Translations under genes and position numbers: made by a program | Assembly: GCF_963676275.1 (NCBI RefSeq) | Contig: NZ_OY781091.1 | Coordinates: forward strand, 1,590,775 to 1,654,774 | Length of the DNA: 64,000 nucleotides | Direction of reading: 5' to 3' | Source: an uncultured Cohaesibacter sp. | Lineage (GTDB): Bacteria; Pseudomonadota; Alphaproteobacteria; Rhizobiales; Cohaesibacteraceae | The notes under the pieces: generated by a model | What the model saw: the letters and a program-made list of their open reading frames with translations, nothing else | Told to the model about the DNA's origin: nothing | The model's database searches: none | Shown here: piece by piece, positions 9,205 through 20,937 of the stretch | Numbering within the stretch: position 1 is the stretch's first letter | How the letters are laid out: the number at the start of each line of letters is the position of its first letter

Positions 9205-10191
9205 CTATGCCTGTAGATCCATGTCGGTTTGTTCTTCTGTCTCTTCTTTTGACTTCAAAAGCGCTCTTTGGCAGGCTTCGCTTTTCTCGGGCAGCTCACG
9301 CGCCACGGTCTTGATCAATTCACGAAACCATTTGTGACGTGGCGAATGGCGATTGCGAATATGCCAGACCATGAAGAACTCGCTTGGCTCCAGCTCAAGT
9401 GGTGTATTGATCCAAGCCAGCCCGCGGAAAATGGAATCGGCCAGTCGCGAGGGAGCTGTTGCCAGCATCTTCGTGCCGCGCACCACCATCGCTCCTGACG
9501 AGAAATTCGGCCCAAGATAGGAAACCTTGCGCGCACGGCCCATGGTCGCAAGGGCCTTGTCTATCGCCGTGCTTTCATTGCTGTCCCAGGACAGGATTGC
9601 ATGTTCTGCATCGCAATAGTCATCAAGGCAGGTTGGGGCGTCGCGCTCATTGGGGTCGTAATAGGTCAACATGCGATCGCCGCAAAGCTTGCTCACCACC
9701 AGATCCGTTGAATCCTCCGGGGCATAAGGGCAAAGCTCCAAGTCGGCAAAGCCCTTTTCCAGCGGATTGCGGACCGCCATATTGAGCTGATAGGTTTTCA
9801 GAGAGCAATGGGGCGCTTCCTGTTTCAGCCTTTTGAAAATGGCAGGCACCAGCAGGTCATGTTCATAATCATTGCAGACAATCGAAAAGCGATCACTCGA
9901 TTTGGTCGGTTCGAAAACGGCCTGACTATAAAGAGACTCGATGCCTTTGAGGACATTCTCGATATCGCCCATCATGGTCTCGACCCGTTCGGTGGGCACC
10001 ATCGCGCGCCCCACCTTGAGAAACAGCGGATCGCCCAGCATGCTGCGCAAGCGGTCGAGAGAATGACTGACGGAGGATTGCGTCACACCCAGCAGTCTGG
10101 CGGCTTCCGTCACCGAACGGTGCTCATGGATCAGCTTGATCATATAGAGTGAGCGCCCGTCGAGAGATAAGTAATCGATATTTTTCATCAT
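9205..10191 (-). CDS. LysR-family transcriptional regulator
   Basis: A 328-residue LysR-type regulator. The helix-turn-helix is at about residues 20-70 (SVTEAARLLGVTQSSVSHSLDRLR...DPLFLKVGRAMVPTERV), followed by a periplasmic-binding-like effector domain. The helix spelling resembles the NodD/SyrM/LinR branch. It is divergent from the flavodoxin-family gene across about 140 bp of AT-rich DNA containing AATG-10 nt-CATT (about 10205-10225), a possible regulator site. By the usual LysR arrangement it probably controls that quinone reductase-like gene. Confidence 0.9.
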   Translation of the reverse strand: MMKNIDYLSLDGRSLYMIKLIHEHRSVTEAARLLGVTQSSVSHSLDRLRSMLGDPLFLKVGRAMVPTERVETMMGDIENVLKGIESLYSQAVFEPTKSSDRFSIVCNDYEHDLLVPAIFKRLKQEAPHCSLKTYQLNMAVRNPLEKGFADLELCPYAPEDSTDLVVSKLCGDRMLTYYDPNERDAPTCLDDYCDAEHAILSWDSNESTAIDKALATMGRARKVSYLGPNFSSGAMVVRGTKMLATAPSRLADSIFRGLAWINTPLELEPSEFFMVWHIRNRHSPRHKWFRELIKTVARELPEKSEACQRALLKSKEETEEQTDMDLQA

Positions 10192-10331
10192 AGCTATTAA
10201 TATAATGCATTTGAATTCATTTTAACAATCCATATTTTCGGCGCTGAAGAACAATTCGTCTATTCATTTGACGTGATGAAAAATTGAGAAAAAGGCCCGA
10301 ATAAAGTGGGCGCAAATACAAGGAATTCAAA

Positions 10332-10919
10332 ATGACCGATGTCCGCGCAGCGTCTGTCGTCGTGCTCTATCACAGTGGATATGGACACACTGAAGCAATT
10401 GCCAAATCTGTAGCCAAGGGCGCAGAAGCTGTAAAAGGCGTTGCCGTTACCCAGATCAAGGCTGATGATGAAAATCTGAACTGGGAAGCATTGGCCAATG
10501 CCGACGCCATCATCTTTGGCAGCCCAACCTATATGGGATCCGTCTCCGCACAGTTCAAAGGCTTCATGGATGCCAGCTCCAAGGTTTGGGCTTCCATGGG
10601 CTGGAAAGACAAGCTCGCAGGCGGTTTCACCGTTTCCGCCTCCCAGTCTGGAGACAAGTTGAACACCCTGATCCAGCTTTCCATTTTCGCTTCCCAGCAT
10701 GGCATGCAGTGGGTTTCCACGGGCACCCTGCCGGGCAACAACAGCTCTCAGGGCTCTGTTGAAGATGTCAACCGTCTGGGCTCCACCCTCGGTCTGATGG
10801 CTCAGGCCAACGCCGATCAGGGCGCTGATGTTGCCCCTCCGGCAACCGACCACCGCACCGCTGAACTGTTTGGCACCCGCATTGCCGAAGCAGCCAAGCG
10901 CTGGAATGGTCTTGCCTGA
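10332..10919 (+). CDS. Flavodoxin-family NAD(P)H:quinone oxidoreductase-like protein
   Basis: A 195-residue flavodoxin-like FMN protein of the WrbA/NADPH-dependent FMN reductase type. The FMN phosphate loop is at the N-terminus (LYHSGYGHTEAIAKSVA), the second FMN loop is GSPTYMGSVSAQFKGFMD, and a third is GGFTVSASQSGDKLNTL. It probably reduces quinones or flavins by two electrons in the cytoplasm. AAGGAA lies about 8 nt before the ATG. It is divergent from a LysR gene, its likely regulator, and ends in an intrinsic terminator. Confidence 0.88.
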   Translation: MTDVRAASVVVLYHSGYGHTEAIAKSVAKGAEAVKGVAVTQIKADDENLNWEALANADAIIFGSPTYMGSVSAQFKGFMDASSKVWASMGWKDKLAGGFTVSASQSGDKLNTLIQLSIFASQHGMQWVSTGTLPGNNSSQGSVEDVNRLGSTLGLMAQANADQGADVAPPATDHRTAELFGTRIAEAAKRWNGLA

Positions 10920-10969
10920 GCAGCCAATACTCTCTTTTCGGCCTTGAAGCTGGAAAAGTGAAAAAACAC

Positions 10970-11000
10970 AAGCAGGATGCCACCGGCGCCCTGCTTTTTT
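10970..11000 (+). terminator. Intrinsic terminator after the flavodoxin gene
   Basis: AAGCAGG pairs with CCTGCTT (10970-10976 / 10990-10996) and is followed by a run of T. Outer ACAC/GTGT bases extend the stem. It lies 50 nt past the stop codon. Confidence 0.7.
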
Positions 11001-11190
11001 GTGTGATTGATCAAGGCGGCGATTGAGATTGTGATCAATCGGCTCTAAGCTGCTGGCCGATATAGTAACTTGGCACAATTGCGGATGAGTATGGTGACAG
11101 GGTCAGACAGGCGGTTAGGGGGCTTGTCCGGTTTTTTGCTGTTTCCCGCACTATAGTGCTGACTGAAGCGGATATGGGCAAAGCGGGGCC

Positions 11191-12072
11191 ATGGCAGGAA
11201 TCTACAATTTCAAAACATCCCGGCTGGCCCAATGGGCTTTCTGGTTTGCCAGATTGTCCATTCCCGTGGCAATCCTGTCCTTCCTGCTGATGCGTTTCGG
11301 CGGGCTTCATCCCTCTATCGCGATTTACTGCTTTGCCAGCGCGGTTTGCCTTGCGCTTCTGTCAATTCTGACAAGCTGGGCTGCCTTTCATGCCATCTGG
11401 TTTGATGGCCAGAAAGGGGGAAGCAGACTCTGGGGCGCCTTTTTGCGCAGCCTTGTGGTTCTGTTGCCAGCGCTGGTCTTTGCCTATTTTTATTATAGTC
11501 TGCCCCATTTTTCCGATCTTTCCACCAATCCGCTTGAGCCGCCTGAATTCGTCGCTAGCTGGCAGATGCGGGAAGATGCAGACAACAGCCTCGACGTTGC
11601 CAGCCTGACAGAAAGAGAGAGGCAGGCGCTGGCCTATCCGTCGCTGAAAAGTCAGACCTACGAGCAGCCGGTCGCGTTGTTGCAGTTGGCTCTGGCAGAC
11701 GAACTCAAGAGCAAGAAATGGCAGCTCTTGCGCACTGAGGAACAGCAGAGCGAAGACGACAGCGCCTATTTCGAGGCTTATACCCGTTCGTTCTTCACCG
11801 GCATGCGCTCTGTCATTTCCATAAGGCTGCAACCTTTGAGTGATGAGGAAACGCAGGTTGACATGCGCTCTGCATCGCTTTGGGGCACAGCTGATTTCGG
11901 AATGAATGCCCGCAGAATTCGGAGCTTCCTTGAGGATCTGGAAGCGCGCGTTGGCACCAGTGAACAGCGCTATGAGCTGCAGCTCGAAGAGATCGAGCGG
12001 ATGCGTCGCCTGCAGATGGGACCGCTTCCCCGACCCAAGCCCAAAAATCTCACGGAAAGCGAAGCGGGATAG
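11191..12072 (+). CDS. DUF1499 domain membrane protein
   Basis: A 293-residue protein with three N-terminal transmembrane segments (about 15-38, 45-68, 82-105) and a soluble DUF1499 domain. The domain begins at the family signature FSDLSTNPLEPPEFV and ends near VDMRSASLWGTADFGMNARRIRSFL, the typical RSRVGxSDxGxNARRI-like C-terminal motif. The tail is basic and proline-rich. The function of DUF1499 is not established. The gene stands alone, tail-to-tail with the metallo-hydrolase gene. Confidence 0.85.
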   Translation: MAGIYNFKTSRLAQWAFWFARLSIPVAILSFLLMRFGGLHPSIAIYCFASAVCLALLSILTSWAAFHAIWFDGQKGGSRLWGAFLRSLVVLLPALVFAYFYYSLPHFSDLSTNPLEPPEFVASWQMREDADNSLDVASLTERERQALAYPSLKSQTYEQPVALLQLALADELKSKKWQLLRTEEQQSEDDSAYFEAYTRSFFTGMRSVISIRLQPLSDEETQVDMRSASLWGTADFGMNARRIRSFLEDLEARVGTSEQRYELQLEEIERMRRLQMGPLPRPKPKNLTESEAG

Positions 12073-12097
12073 GCGTCATTGCCGCATCGCTCCCGGG

Positions 12098-13009
12098 CTA
12101 GGCCAATTGGTAACGCGCTCCAAGGGTGGCTTCCTTGTCGAGGCAGAGCACAACCCCGCGCGCAACAAGATATTCCATCTGGGCAAACATCGATAATTGC
12201 GCAGCGCCATGCAGGCTGGGGTCGACATCCTTGTAAACCGAAGCCACCATATCGGCGATGGTCTGATCGCCGGCCCGAAGGCGGGCAATCAGGGTTTCCT
12301 CCCGCTTCTGTCTATGGGTCTTGAGCCCGGCGAGAAATGCCTGCGGATTGGCAATGATGCCGCCATGGCCGGGCCAATAGACCTGATCCTGCCGGAGCAT
12401 CAGCTTCTCAAGGCTGGTCATATAGGATGCCATGGAGCCATCGGGCGGGGCGACGATGGATGTTGACCATGCCATCGCATGATCGCCGCAGAAAAGCCCG
12501 CTACCATCGGTAAAGCCGAAAGAGAGATGATTGACCGTGTGCCCCGGCGTATGGATGACGTCCAGTGCCCAGTCTTCTCCCTCCACAAGTGCGCCGTCTT
12601 CAAGAAAATGATCAATCTCAAGCTCGGTATCCGCACTTGCATCAAGCGGATTTGCCTCATCGGAGTGAAGCGCTCGGGTTGGTCTGTGCATTCCCTCGGC
12701 ATAAATCGGCGCATCGCAGCGCGCCTTGAGCAGTCTGGCGCCTGCCGAATGGTCTGCATGGGTATGCGTGATCAGGATATGGCTGATGCTCTCATGCTCC
12801 GTCGCCCGCATCAAGGCTTCGATATGAGCCGGATCATTCGGACCGGGATCAATGATGGCAACGCGGCCATTGCCCACAATATAGCTGTTCGTCCCTGTAA
12901 AGGTGAAGGGGCCGGGATTGTTGCAAGTCACACGCCGGACCTTTGCGGCAAGAGAAACTGCGTGGCCATATTCGGGAGAAAATTCCCTGTCGAATTGAAG
13001 GTCTGCCAT
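12098..13009 (-). CDS. MBL-fold metallo-hydrolase (LACTB2-like)
   Basis: A 303-residue metallo-beta-lactamase-fold hydrolase. Zinc ligands are visible in HTHADHSAG (about residue 85), the histidine in HTPGHTVNHLS (about 150) and the aspartate of FCGDHAMAW (about 175), with a late WPGHGG histidine. The C-terminal winged-helix-like tail (about residues 220-300) is the arrangement seen in LACTB2-type proteins, whose members act on RNA or thioesters. Substrate unknown. The gene is monocistronic. Confidence 0.9.
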   Translation of the reverse strand: MADLQFDREFSPEYGHAVSLAAKVRRVTCNNPGPFTFTGTNSYIVGNGRVAIIDPGPNDPAHIEALMRATEHESISHILITHTHADHSAGARLLKARCDAPIYAEGMHRPTRALHSDEANPLDASADTELEIDHFLEDGALVEGEDWALDVIHTPGHTVNHLSFGFTDGSGLFCGDHAMAWSTSIVAPPDGSMASYMTSLEKLMLRQDQVYWPGHGGIIANPQAFLAGLKTHRQKREETLIARLRAGDQTIADMVASVYKDVDPSLHGAAQLSMFAQMEYLVARGVVLCLDKEATLGARYQLA

Positions 13010-13519
13010 TCTGTCTGATCCTGATGGGGGAGGTCTGTAGGAGACGGAAAGGAAAAGGATTAAAATGCCGCCTTATGAAATGCAACAGGTTTGACAAAGC
13101 AGTGGTTGCATTTTTTGGCGAGTGAAAGCCTGATGTCCGGGCGATATGTTTGCTTCAAAAGGAAGAATATCGAAGCAGTAAAAGGATGATTTTTTTAATC
13201 AAGAATGAATATTAGTGATTTTGGTAAAGAAAATAATACACAAAAGCGTGGAAAAATGAATTTTCCAAAGTAGTAAATTGGGATGATGAAGATAACGGCA
13301 AACAGTCTTCACTGCGTAAAAACCCTATATTTTGTCAGGCCTTGAGTGATTTCCTAATCGGATTAGCCAAAAAATATTTAGATTTCCGCCGTTTAGCCAA
13401 AATTAACCTAAATTCACGGAAACTGGCCCTGTCAAAAGTATCAATGAGCGATTGCTTTGATGGTTTGGCGATAATGTCGGTTTAGTACAGTATTAGCATA
13501 GTAAAAAGGCTTCTGGTCC
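13010..13519. other. AT-rich divergent promoter region
   Basis: These 510 bases lie between the divergent metallo-hydrolase and PAS genes. AT content rises sharply from about 13160. No gene, repeat or hairpin can be supported; promoters for both neighbours are expected here. Confidence 0.35.
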
Positions 13520-14071
13520 ATGTCTGTCGAACAGCCTGTAACTGGTGTTGAAAGATTCTTTGGTGAGAATGATATCATCGTTAGCAAGACTGATCTGTCT
13601 GGTCGTCTGACTTATGCGAACAAGATTTTTCTTGATATCTCTGGATATAAGGAAAAGGAAGTGCTGGGCCAACCGCACAATATCATTCGCCATCCCTATA
13701 TGCCGCGCAGCATCTTCAAACTGCTCTGGGATCATATCGAGAATGGCAAGGAGATCTTCGCCTATGTCAATAATCGTTGCAAGAATGGCGATCACTACTG
13801 GGTCTATGCCCATGTTACGCCCAGTTGGAACAAGGAAGGCAAGGTAAGCGGTTTCCATTCGAACCGCCGGGTGCCAGATCCAAATATTCTCAAGCAGCAT
13901 GTCATTCCGCTTTACGAGAAAATCCGGTCAGCCGAAAAGTCGGTTGCCAATCGCAAGGACGGACTGAAGGCCGGAATGCAGGTCATTGAGTCACTGCTGG
14001 CAGAGAATGGGGTCGCCTATGACGAGTTTATCGCAACTTTGGGGCAGCAAAGAAGGCGGGGCTATCGTTGA
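13520..14071 (+). CDS. Aer-like PAS domain protein (stand-alone)
   Basis: A 183-residue protein made of one PAS domain (about residues 15-120) and a short helical tail. The sequence GQPHNIIRHPYMPRSIFKLLWDHIENG and NRCKNGDHYWVYAHVTP closely follows the FAD-binding PAS of the aerotaxis receptor Aer (NMVRHPDMP, NRRKNGDHYWV). It is therefore inferred to sense redox or oxygen through a flavin. No HAMP, membrane anchor or signalling domain is attached. The soluble chemotaxis transducer begins 50 bp downstream, suggesting that the two proteins form one receptor in trans. Confidence 0.85.
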   Translation: MSVEQPVTGVERFFGENDIIVSKTDLSGRLTYANKIFLDISGYKEKEVLGQPHNIIRHPYMPRSIFKLLWDHIENGKEIFAYVNNRCKNGDHYWVYAHVTPSWNKEGKVSGFHSNRRVPDPNILKQHVIPLYEKIRSAEKSVANRKDGLKAGMQVIESLLAENGVAYDEFIATLGQQRRRGYR

Positions 14072-14120
14072 GTGATGATGGCAACGCTGTCGCGCAAAGA
14101 GGGTGTTCCGAAGGAGGAAA

Positions 14121-15284
14121 ATGATGGTATTCGTTAATAAATCCGCTTCAATTCGCAAGGCGATGGAAGTATGCAAGGCGGTCGCGGATGGCGATTTTTC
14201 CGCTCGTATCACCAATATCAACGACAGGGGCGAAATGGGCCAGCTGATGCATGCGATCAACCAGATGATCGACCGCTCGGACGCCTATATTCGCGAATCC
14301 AAGGCCTGTCTGGACTATGTCTCGCGCAACCAGCATTTCCGTCTGATTGCAGAGAAAGGCATGGTCGGCGATTTCAAGCGCGCGGCCGAGAGCATCAACC
14401 GCGCCACTTGGAAAATCAAGCAGCGTCATGATCAGTTTGATGAAATGGGAACCCGGTTCGAGACCGAACTAGACCATATCGTCGAGAGCATGACCGGCAT
14501 GATCAGCAATCTTCAGGGTGCCTCCCAGAAGGTATCCAACGCCTCCCATGGCGCACAGGAGCAATCCCTGCTTGTCGCCGCCGGGGCCGAACAGGCCTCC
14601 ACCAACATGCAATCGGTTTCTGAGGCGGTTGAACAGCTCACGGAATCCATCGCTGAAATCAACAGCCAGGTGGTCAATAGCAGCGGCATTGCGCGCCAGT
14701 CGGTTGAAAAGTCTCATGATATGAGCGGAGAAATCGCCAGCCTTGCCAACGCCTCCCATCAGATCAGCGAGGTTGTCTCGCTCATTTCCGATATTGCTGC
14801 CCAGACCAATCTTCTCGCCCTCAATGCCACCATCGAAGCCGCGCGTGCCGGAGAGGCGGGCAAGGGCTTTGCCATCGTTGCCCAGGAAGTGAAGAATCTG
14901 TCCGCCCAGACGGCTCAGGCAACAGACCAGATTTCCGGCCAGATCAACGGATTGCAACAGGCAACCGAGCGTGCGGTACGCGCCAATGATGAAATCTCCA
15001 AGACCATCGAGAAAGTGAGCGATATCTCCAACGCCATCGCTGCTGCCGTTGAGGAACAGAGCGCGGCCACCAGAGAAATTTCCTCCAACATCGAGGAAGC
15101 CGCCGTCGGCACACGCGATGTCAGCCGCGGTGTCTCCGAGGTCAAGGAAGCAACCACCATCACCGAGCAGACCGCCAAGGAAGTGCTTTCCGTTTCCGTG
15201 CAGCTCGATACGCAGGAAGCAAGCCTTGCCAAACTGCGTCAGGAACTGGTTCGCTTCATGACCGAAGTACGCAAGGTGGGGTGA
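14121..15284 (+). CDS. Soluble methyl-accepting chemotaxis protein with HAMP-like repeats
   Basis: About 388 residues, no transmembrane segment. A HAMP-like unit ([14 protein letters not shown]...[15 protein letters not shown]) is followed by a second ([11 protein letters not shown]...[16 protein letters not shown]). A long coiled-coil signalling domain then carries the MCP hairpin tip ([20 protein letters not shown], then [19 protein letters not shown]). It should control the CheA kinase from the cytoplasm. The start is ATG 14121 or the adjacent in-frame ATG 14124, just after AAGGAGG; a GTG at 14103 would put the Shine-Dalgarno inside the gene. There is no C-terminal CheR/CheB-binding pentapeptide. 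It is co-transcribed with the Aer-like PAS gene. Confidence 0.9.
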   Translation: MMVFVNKSASIRKAMEVCKAVADGDFSARITNINDRGEMGQLMHAINQMIDRSDAYIRESKACLDYVSRNQHFRLIAEKGMVGDFKRAAESINRATWKIKQRHDQFDEMGTRFETELDHIVESMTGMISNLQGASQKVSNASHGAQEQSLLVAAGAEQASTNMQSVSEAVEQLTESIAEINSQVVNSSGIARQSVEKSHDMSGEIASLANASHQISEVVSLISDIAAQTNLLALNATIEAARAGEAGKGFAIVAQEVKNLSAQTAQATDQISGQINGLQQATERAVRANDEISKTIEKVSDISNAIAAAVEEQSAATREISSNIEEAAVGTRDVSRGVSEVKEATTITEQTAKEVLSVSVQLDTQEASLAKLRQELVRFMTEVRKVG

Positions 15285-15317
15285 GCTGCATCTATCAGAC
15301 ACAGATATTGTCTTTGA

Positions 15318-15350
15318 AAAAAGGCGGCTCCTTTACCGGGCCGCCTTTTT
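15318..15350. terminator. Bidirectional terminator between the chemotaxis gene and pgm
   Basis: AAAAAGGCGGC and GCCGCCTTTTT form an 11-bp perfect stem with an 11-nt loop. The A-run and T-run flanks let it act on both strands, for the convergent transducer and pgm genes. Confidence 0.85.
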
Positions 15351-15400
15351 GATTGGAATGAAGCGCTTGCGATGGGGTAAGCAATGTCAGAAAGAAGCAA

Positions 15401-17558
<2,158 letters not shown>

Positions 17559-18452
17559 TCACACCCGAGCGCGGCGGCTGTTTAATATGATGCCAATGGC
17601 AATGAAGGCAACGCCCGCCAGATGATAGCCCTGTATCTTTTCTCCCAGCAGGAAAAAGGCCAATATTGCCACCCAGACCGGCATCAGATGGATGAAGACA
17701 CCTGCTTTGGAAGGGCCGATCAGCCCCACGCCCTTGTTCCAGCTGAAATAGGCCAGCAATGATGCGATGAAGGTGACATAGACAATGGCTGCCAGATTGG
17801 TCGGCGTGATGGTAACGGTCTGATAGGTAAGGCTCTCCCAGATATAGAGCGGCAGCAGGATAAGCGCTCCAATGCCTGTAATCACCATCAGCATCACCAG
17901 CGGATCGAGATCAACGGGGCGCAGCTTGACCGTAATCGAATAGAGCGCCCAGACGATCGCTGCCCCCACCATCCAAATATCACCGATGGTGAATTTGAGA
18001 TGGAACAGGGTCTTGAGGTCGCCTGCTGTGATCACGAATGTGACCCCGAAAAAGGAAATCAGGATACCCGCAATCTGGGCAAGGCCGAGTTTGTCCTTGA
18101 GAATGAAAACCGAAAGCAACGCCATGATGGCGGGGCAGGTGGCCAGAATCAGGGTCGAGTTGATCGCCGTTGTGCTGTGCAATGCCTGATATTGCAAAGG
18201 ATTGAAGGCGGCAATGCCGGTGGCGGACATGGCCAGCAGAAGCTTCCAGTGTGTCCGAATGACAGGCCAGTTGGCGGGCAGCTTGCGGGCGGTGAAAAAC
18301 AGCAGGATGAGGCAGCAGAAAAACCAGCGCCAGAAAGACAGGCCAAGCGGAGGCAAATCACCCCGGACCGCACGACCGATCACGACATTTCCACCCCAGC
18401 ACAATGTTGCCAGAGCGAGCAAACCATAGGCGACAAAATTGTTGTTTTTCAT
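17559..18452 (-). CDS. EamA/DMT-family transporter
   Basis: A 297-residue inner-membrane protein with ten predicted hydrophobic segments arranged as two EamA repeats (about 8-140 and 150-290). The start MKNNNFVAYGLLALATLCWGGNVVIGRAV is the classical drug/metabolite transporter N-terminus (W-G-x-N/S). The frame extends far upstream, but that part overlaps the divergent DJ-1/PfpI gene and has no family similarity, so ATG 18452 is chosen. It probably exports a metabolite or drug; substrate unknown. It is divergent from the DJ-1/PfpI gene over 141 bp. Confidence 0.88.
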   Translation of the reverse strand: MKNNNFVAYGLLALATLCWGGNVVIGRAVRGDLPPLGLSFWRWFFCCLILLFFTARKLPANWPVIRTHWKLLLAMSATGIAAFNPLQYQALHSTTAINSTLILATCPAIMALLSVFILKDKLGLAQIAGILISFFGVTFVITAGDLKTLFHLKFTIGDIWMVGAAIVWALYSITVKLRPVDLDPLVMLMVITGIGALILLPLYIWESLTYQTVTITPTNLAAIVYVTFIASLLAYFSWNKGVGLIGPSKAGVFIHLMPVWVAILAFFLLGEKIQGYHLAGVAFIAIGIILNSRRARV

Positions 18453-18593
18453 GAAGGCAGCTTTAAAAAATAATGGTAGGAAGCAAAGAAGACTTTTTCC
18501 TTCGCATATTTTTTGGCTGCGCGAAAGCAAAAACCAACTGGCATATGGGCACATAATGCAGGCGGGGAAGCTGGCAGAAAAGGGGGCCGAGCT

Positions 18594-19202
18594 ATGGAAA
18601 TCGGAATTTTGATATTTGAGGATGTTGAAGAACTCGACTTTGTAGGGCCTTGGGAAGTCTTCTCCATGGCCAACAAGGTGGCAGAATGGCAGGGCAGGGA
18701 AAATCCCTTCCATCCCTTTCTCATCGCGCCGGACAAGGAGCCTGTCACCTGCGCCAAGGGCATGCGTGTGCTGCCTGACAGGACCATGGCCGAGGTGTCC
18801 GCGCTGGATGTGCTGCTGGTGCCCGGCGGCATGGGCACCCGGCGCGAGGTTGACAATCCGGTCATGATCGACTGGATCGCGCAAATCGGGCAAAAGGCAC
18901 AATGGGTGACCAGCGTCTGCACCGGCTCCCTGTTGCTGACCGCTGCGGGGCTGACCCGCGGCAGAAAGATCACGACGCATCATGCAGCGCTGGATCTGGT
19001 CAGGCAGAGGCCCGAGCAGCCGGAGGTTCTGGCAGACTACCGTTATATTCGTGATGGCAATCTGGTCACCAGCGCCGGAGTTTCAGCCGGAATAGACATG
19101 AGCCTGTGGCTTGTTGGCGAATGGCAGGGGCCGGACTTTGCCCGCGCCGTGCAAAAGGGCATGCAATATGATCCCGCACCGCCCTATTCGGCGCTGACCT
19201 GA
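18594..19202 (+). CDS. DJ-1/PfpI-family protein
   Basis: A 202-residue protein of the class I glutamine amidotransferase-like superfamily. The nucleophile elbow is VTSVCTGSLLL (Cys about residue 105), with a nearby histidine in TTHHAALD and an acidic residue in IFEDVEELDF. This pattern is typical of the isonitrile-hydratase/transcription-regulator-like branch of DJ-1/PfpI. ATG 18594 is the start; the frame is open upstream but lacks family similarity there. The 3' end overlaps the convergent MATE gene by 19 bp. Substrate not predictable. Confidence 0.85.
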   Translation: MEIGILIFEDVEELDFVGPWEVFSMANKVAEWQGRENPFHPFLIAPDKEPVTCAKGMRVLPDRTMAEVSALDVLLVPGGMGTRREVDNPVMIDWIAQIGQKAQWVTSVCTGSLLLTAAGLTRGRKITTHHAALDLVRQRPEQPEVLADYRYIRDGNLVTSAGVSAGIDMSLWLVGEWQGPDFARAVQKGMQYDPAPPYSALT

Positions 19203-20596
19203 GGTTTCATGTGGTTTCTGAGTCGCAGGGCCATGATGCCGAGCCGCAGCATTTCCTCAAGAATGAGGATGCCATAAACGATATAGAGCGACAGATCAAA
19301 GGCATAGGTGCAGACAAGAAGGACCGGAACGCCGAAGCCCCATTGCAGCCCGACCTGAACCCAGAATACCCATTTGGGACGGTCGGTTGCGCGCAATATG
19401 GCACCAATGGTGACCGACACCGTGCGCACCAGAACCAGCACGCCGCCATAGGGAATGAGCAGCAGGAAATTGATCCTCACCCAGTCTGAAATATGCCATG
19501 AGAGGGCATCCGCAAGCAGCGTCACGCCGACAAAGAGCAGGGCAAGGCGCGGTGCAAGCAGCCTGAGGGCGGCCAGGACGGAGCCGATGGCCTTGCGAAG
19601 ATCTGCGCTACCCGGCGCCAGATCCGCGCAGGTGAGAGTCGCAGACATGGCAACGGCCCGCCCCAGCACATTGGCAACCGAAAGCCACGGCGTCATCAGG
19701 GCAAGGGCCGCAAAGGTCAGATAGGGTTGCTGGGCAAACAGCAACTGATAGGCCTGCGCCCCCACGATGAGTGCCGCCACATTCAGCGTGACCGGCAACA
19801 GTACCGATCGGGGCAGCAGGGGCTCATCCTCTTGCCCTTCAGTGTTTTGAGCGGCATCCCGCGCAGCAGCAGGGCCGGGGCCTGAGGTGGTCAGCTCAGC
19901 TCTCATGTCGCCCATTGTCAAGATCACGAGATAGAGAAGACGGGCACCCTGACTGATCAGCGTGGCAATGGCCGCTCCTCTGATGCCCAGTTCCGGCGCA
20001 CCAAGCCAGCCATAGATCAGCAAGGCATTGAGGATGACATTGAGCGGAATTTCGATGGCAAAGCCCTTCAATTCGCGCGGTGCCTGACGGCGAACATCAA
20101 AGCTGATGGTCAACAGATAGGCGGCAAAGCTCAAGGGCGGCGCATAGACCATCAGCGCCAGATAGCGCTTGGCAGCAAAGCCGATGCCCGAGGTCGTCGC
20201 CAGCCAGTCCACCAGAAAATTGATGTTGAAGCGAAACAGCAGCACCAGAATGAGGCTCATGGCGAGGCCCAGCACCATCATGCGCTGAAGTCTTTTGTAG
20301 AAAAGCCCCATGTCACCCGCCCCGAAAGCGCGGGTCAGCAGGATTTGCGCGCCGGACCCAAGCCCGAAAAGCAGCGCCATGAAGATTCCATACAAACCGG
20401 CACACAGCCCCAGACCTGCCAGCGTTTCATCGCCAATCGGCCCCACCATGTTGGCGTCGATCAGAATGGCCGAGGTGGAAAACAGCCCGGAGAGGGAGAG
20501 GAACCCCGCCAGCTTCAGGATGGAAGGCGTTTCACGATCGAGCAAGACAGGCTTGGGCGAAGGATGGGCTGACACGGGGATAATGACTTCTTCCAT
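19184..20596 (-). CDS. MATE-family efflux transporter
   Basis: A 470-residue protein with about twelve hydrophobic segments in two six-helix halves (split near residue 245 by a charged loop rich in E/D). The N-terminal half (SLSGLFSTSAILIDANMVGPIGDETLAGLGL) matches the MATE start. Members expel cationic drugs or metabolites using Na+ or H+ gradients; the nearby Na+-NQR pump could supply a sodium gradient. It ends inside the 3' end of the DJ-1/PfpI gene (19-bp tail overlap). Confidence 0.88.
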   Translation of the reverse strand: MEEVIIPVSAHPSPKPVLLDRETPSILKLAGFLSLSGLFSTSAILIDANMVGPIGDETLAGLGLCAGLYGIFMALLFGLGSGAQILLTRAFGAGDMGLFYKRLQRMMVLGLAMSLILVLLFRFNINFLVDWLATTSGIGFAAKRYLALMVYAPPLSFAAYLLTISFDVRRQAPRELKGFAIEIPLNVILNALLIYGWLGAPELGIRGAAIATLISQGARLLYLVILTMGDMRAELTTSGPGPAAARDAAQNTEGQEDEPLLPRSVLLPVTLNVAALIVGAQAYQLLFAQQPYLTFAALALMTPWLSVANVLGRAVAMSATLTCADLAPGSADLRKAIGSVLAALRLLAPRLALLFVGVTLLADALSWHISDWVRINFLLLIPYGGVLVLVRTVSVTIGAILRATDRPKWVFWVQVGLQWGFGVPVLLVCTYAFDLSLYIVYGILILEEMLRLGIMALRLRNHMKPQVSAE

Positions 20597-20675
20597 TGGC
20601 GAATGGTTGGCGTTGGCCGGACATTAGGATAAATTGACCCCATTGCCAATCAAGAACCATCAAGCCCGAAAGCAA

Positions 20676-20873
20676 ATGCCCGTGTCCAATGTCGCCATCG
20701 TCAGCCCCACCATGGGAATCATCGTTCTTGTCATTTTCGTTTTGGCGGGGAAGCTGTTTCGCGACAATTGGAAAGCACAGGGGCCGCACTGGAAACGCAA
20801 TTGCTGGTTTGCAGGAATAGTCGCAGCCCTCTGCTTCCTCGCGCTGGCTTTTGTTCCCTTTGTCCCGCGCTGA
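20676..20873 (+). CDS. Small two-helix membrane protein, hypothetical
   Basis: A 65-residue frame with two hydrophobic segments (about 9-28 and 43-63) separated by a basic loop (KLFRDNWKAQGPHWKRN). ATG 20676 is chosen; a TTG at 20634 would add 14 residues. There is no clear Shine-Dalgarno. It fits the gap between the divergent MATE gene and the convergent LysE gene, and no competing frame looks coding. Function unknown. Confidence 0.5.
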   Translation: MPVSNVAIVSPTMGIIVLVIFVLAGKLFRDNWKAQGPHWKRNCWFAGIVAALCFLALAFVPFVPR

Positions 20874-20937
20874 TTGATGCGTATCAATCCGCGCTGCGCG
20901 CAGGGCCGCACTCTGGCTCTCTCGCTGGTCAATCTGG

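Noticed and set aside
17559..18983. EamA gene beginning at 18983 (474 codons)
   Set aside because: The upstream part is antisense to the DJ-1/PfpI gene and lacks similarity; the transporter family start is at 18452.
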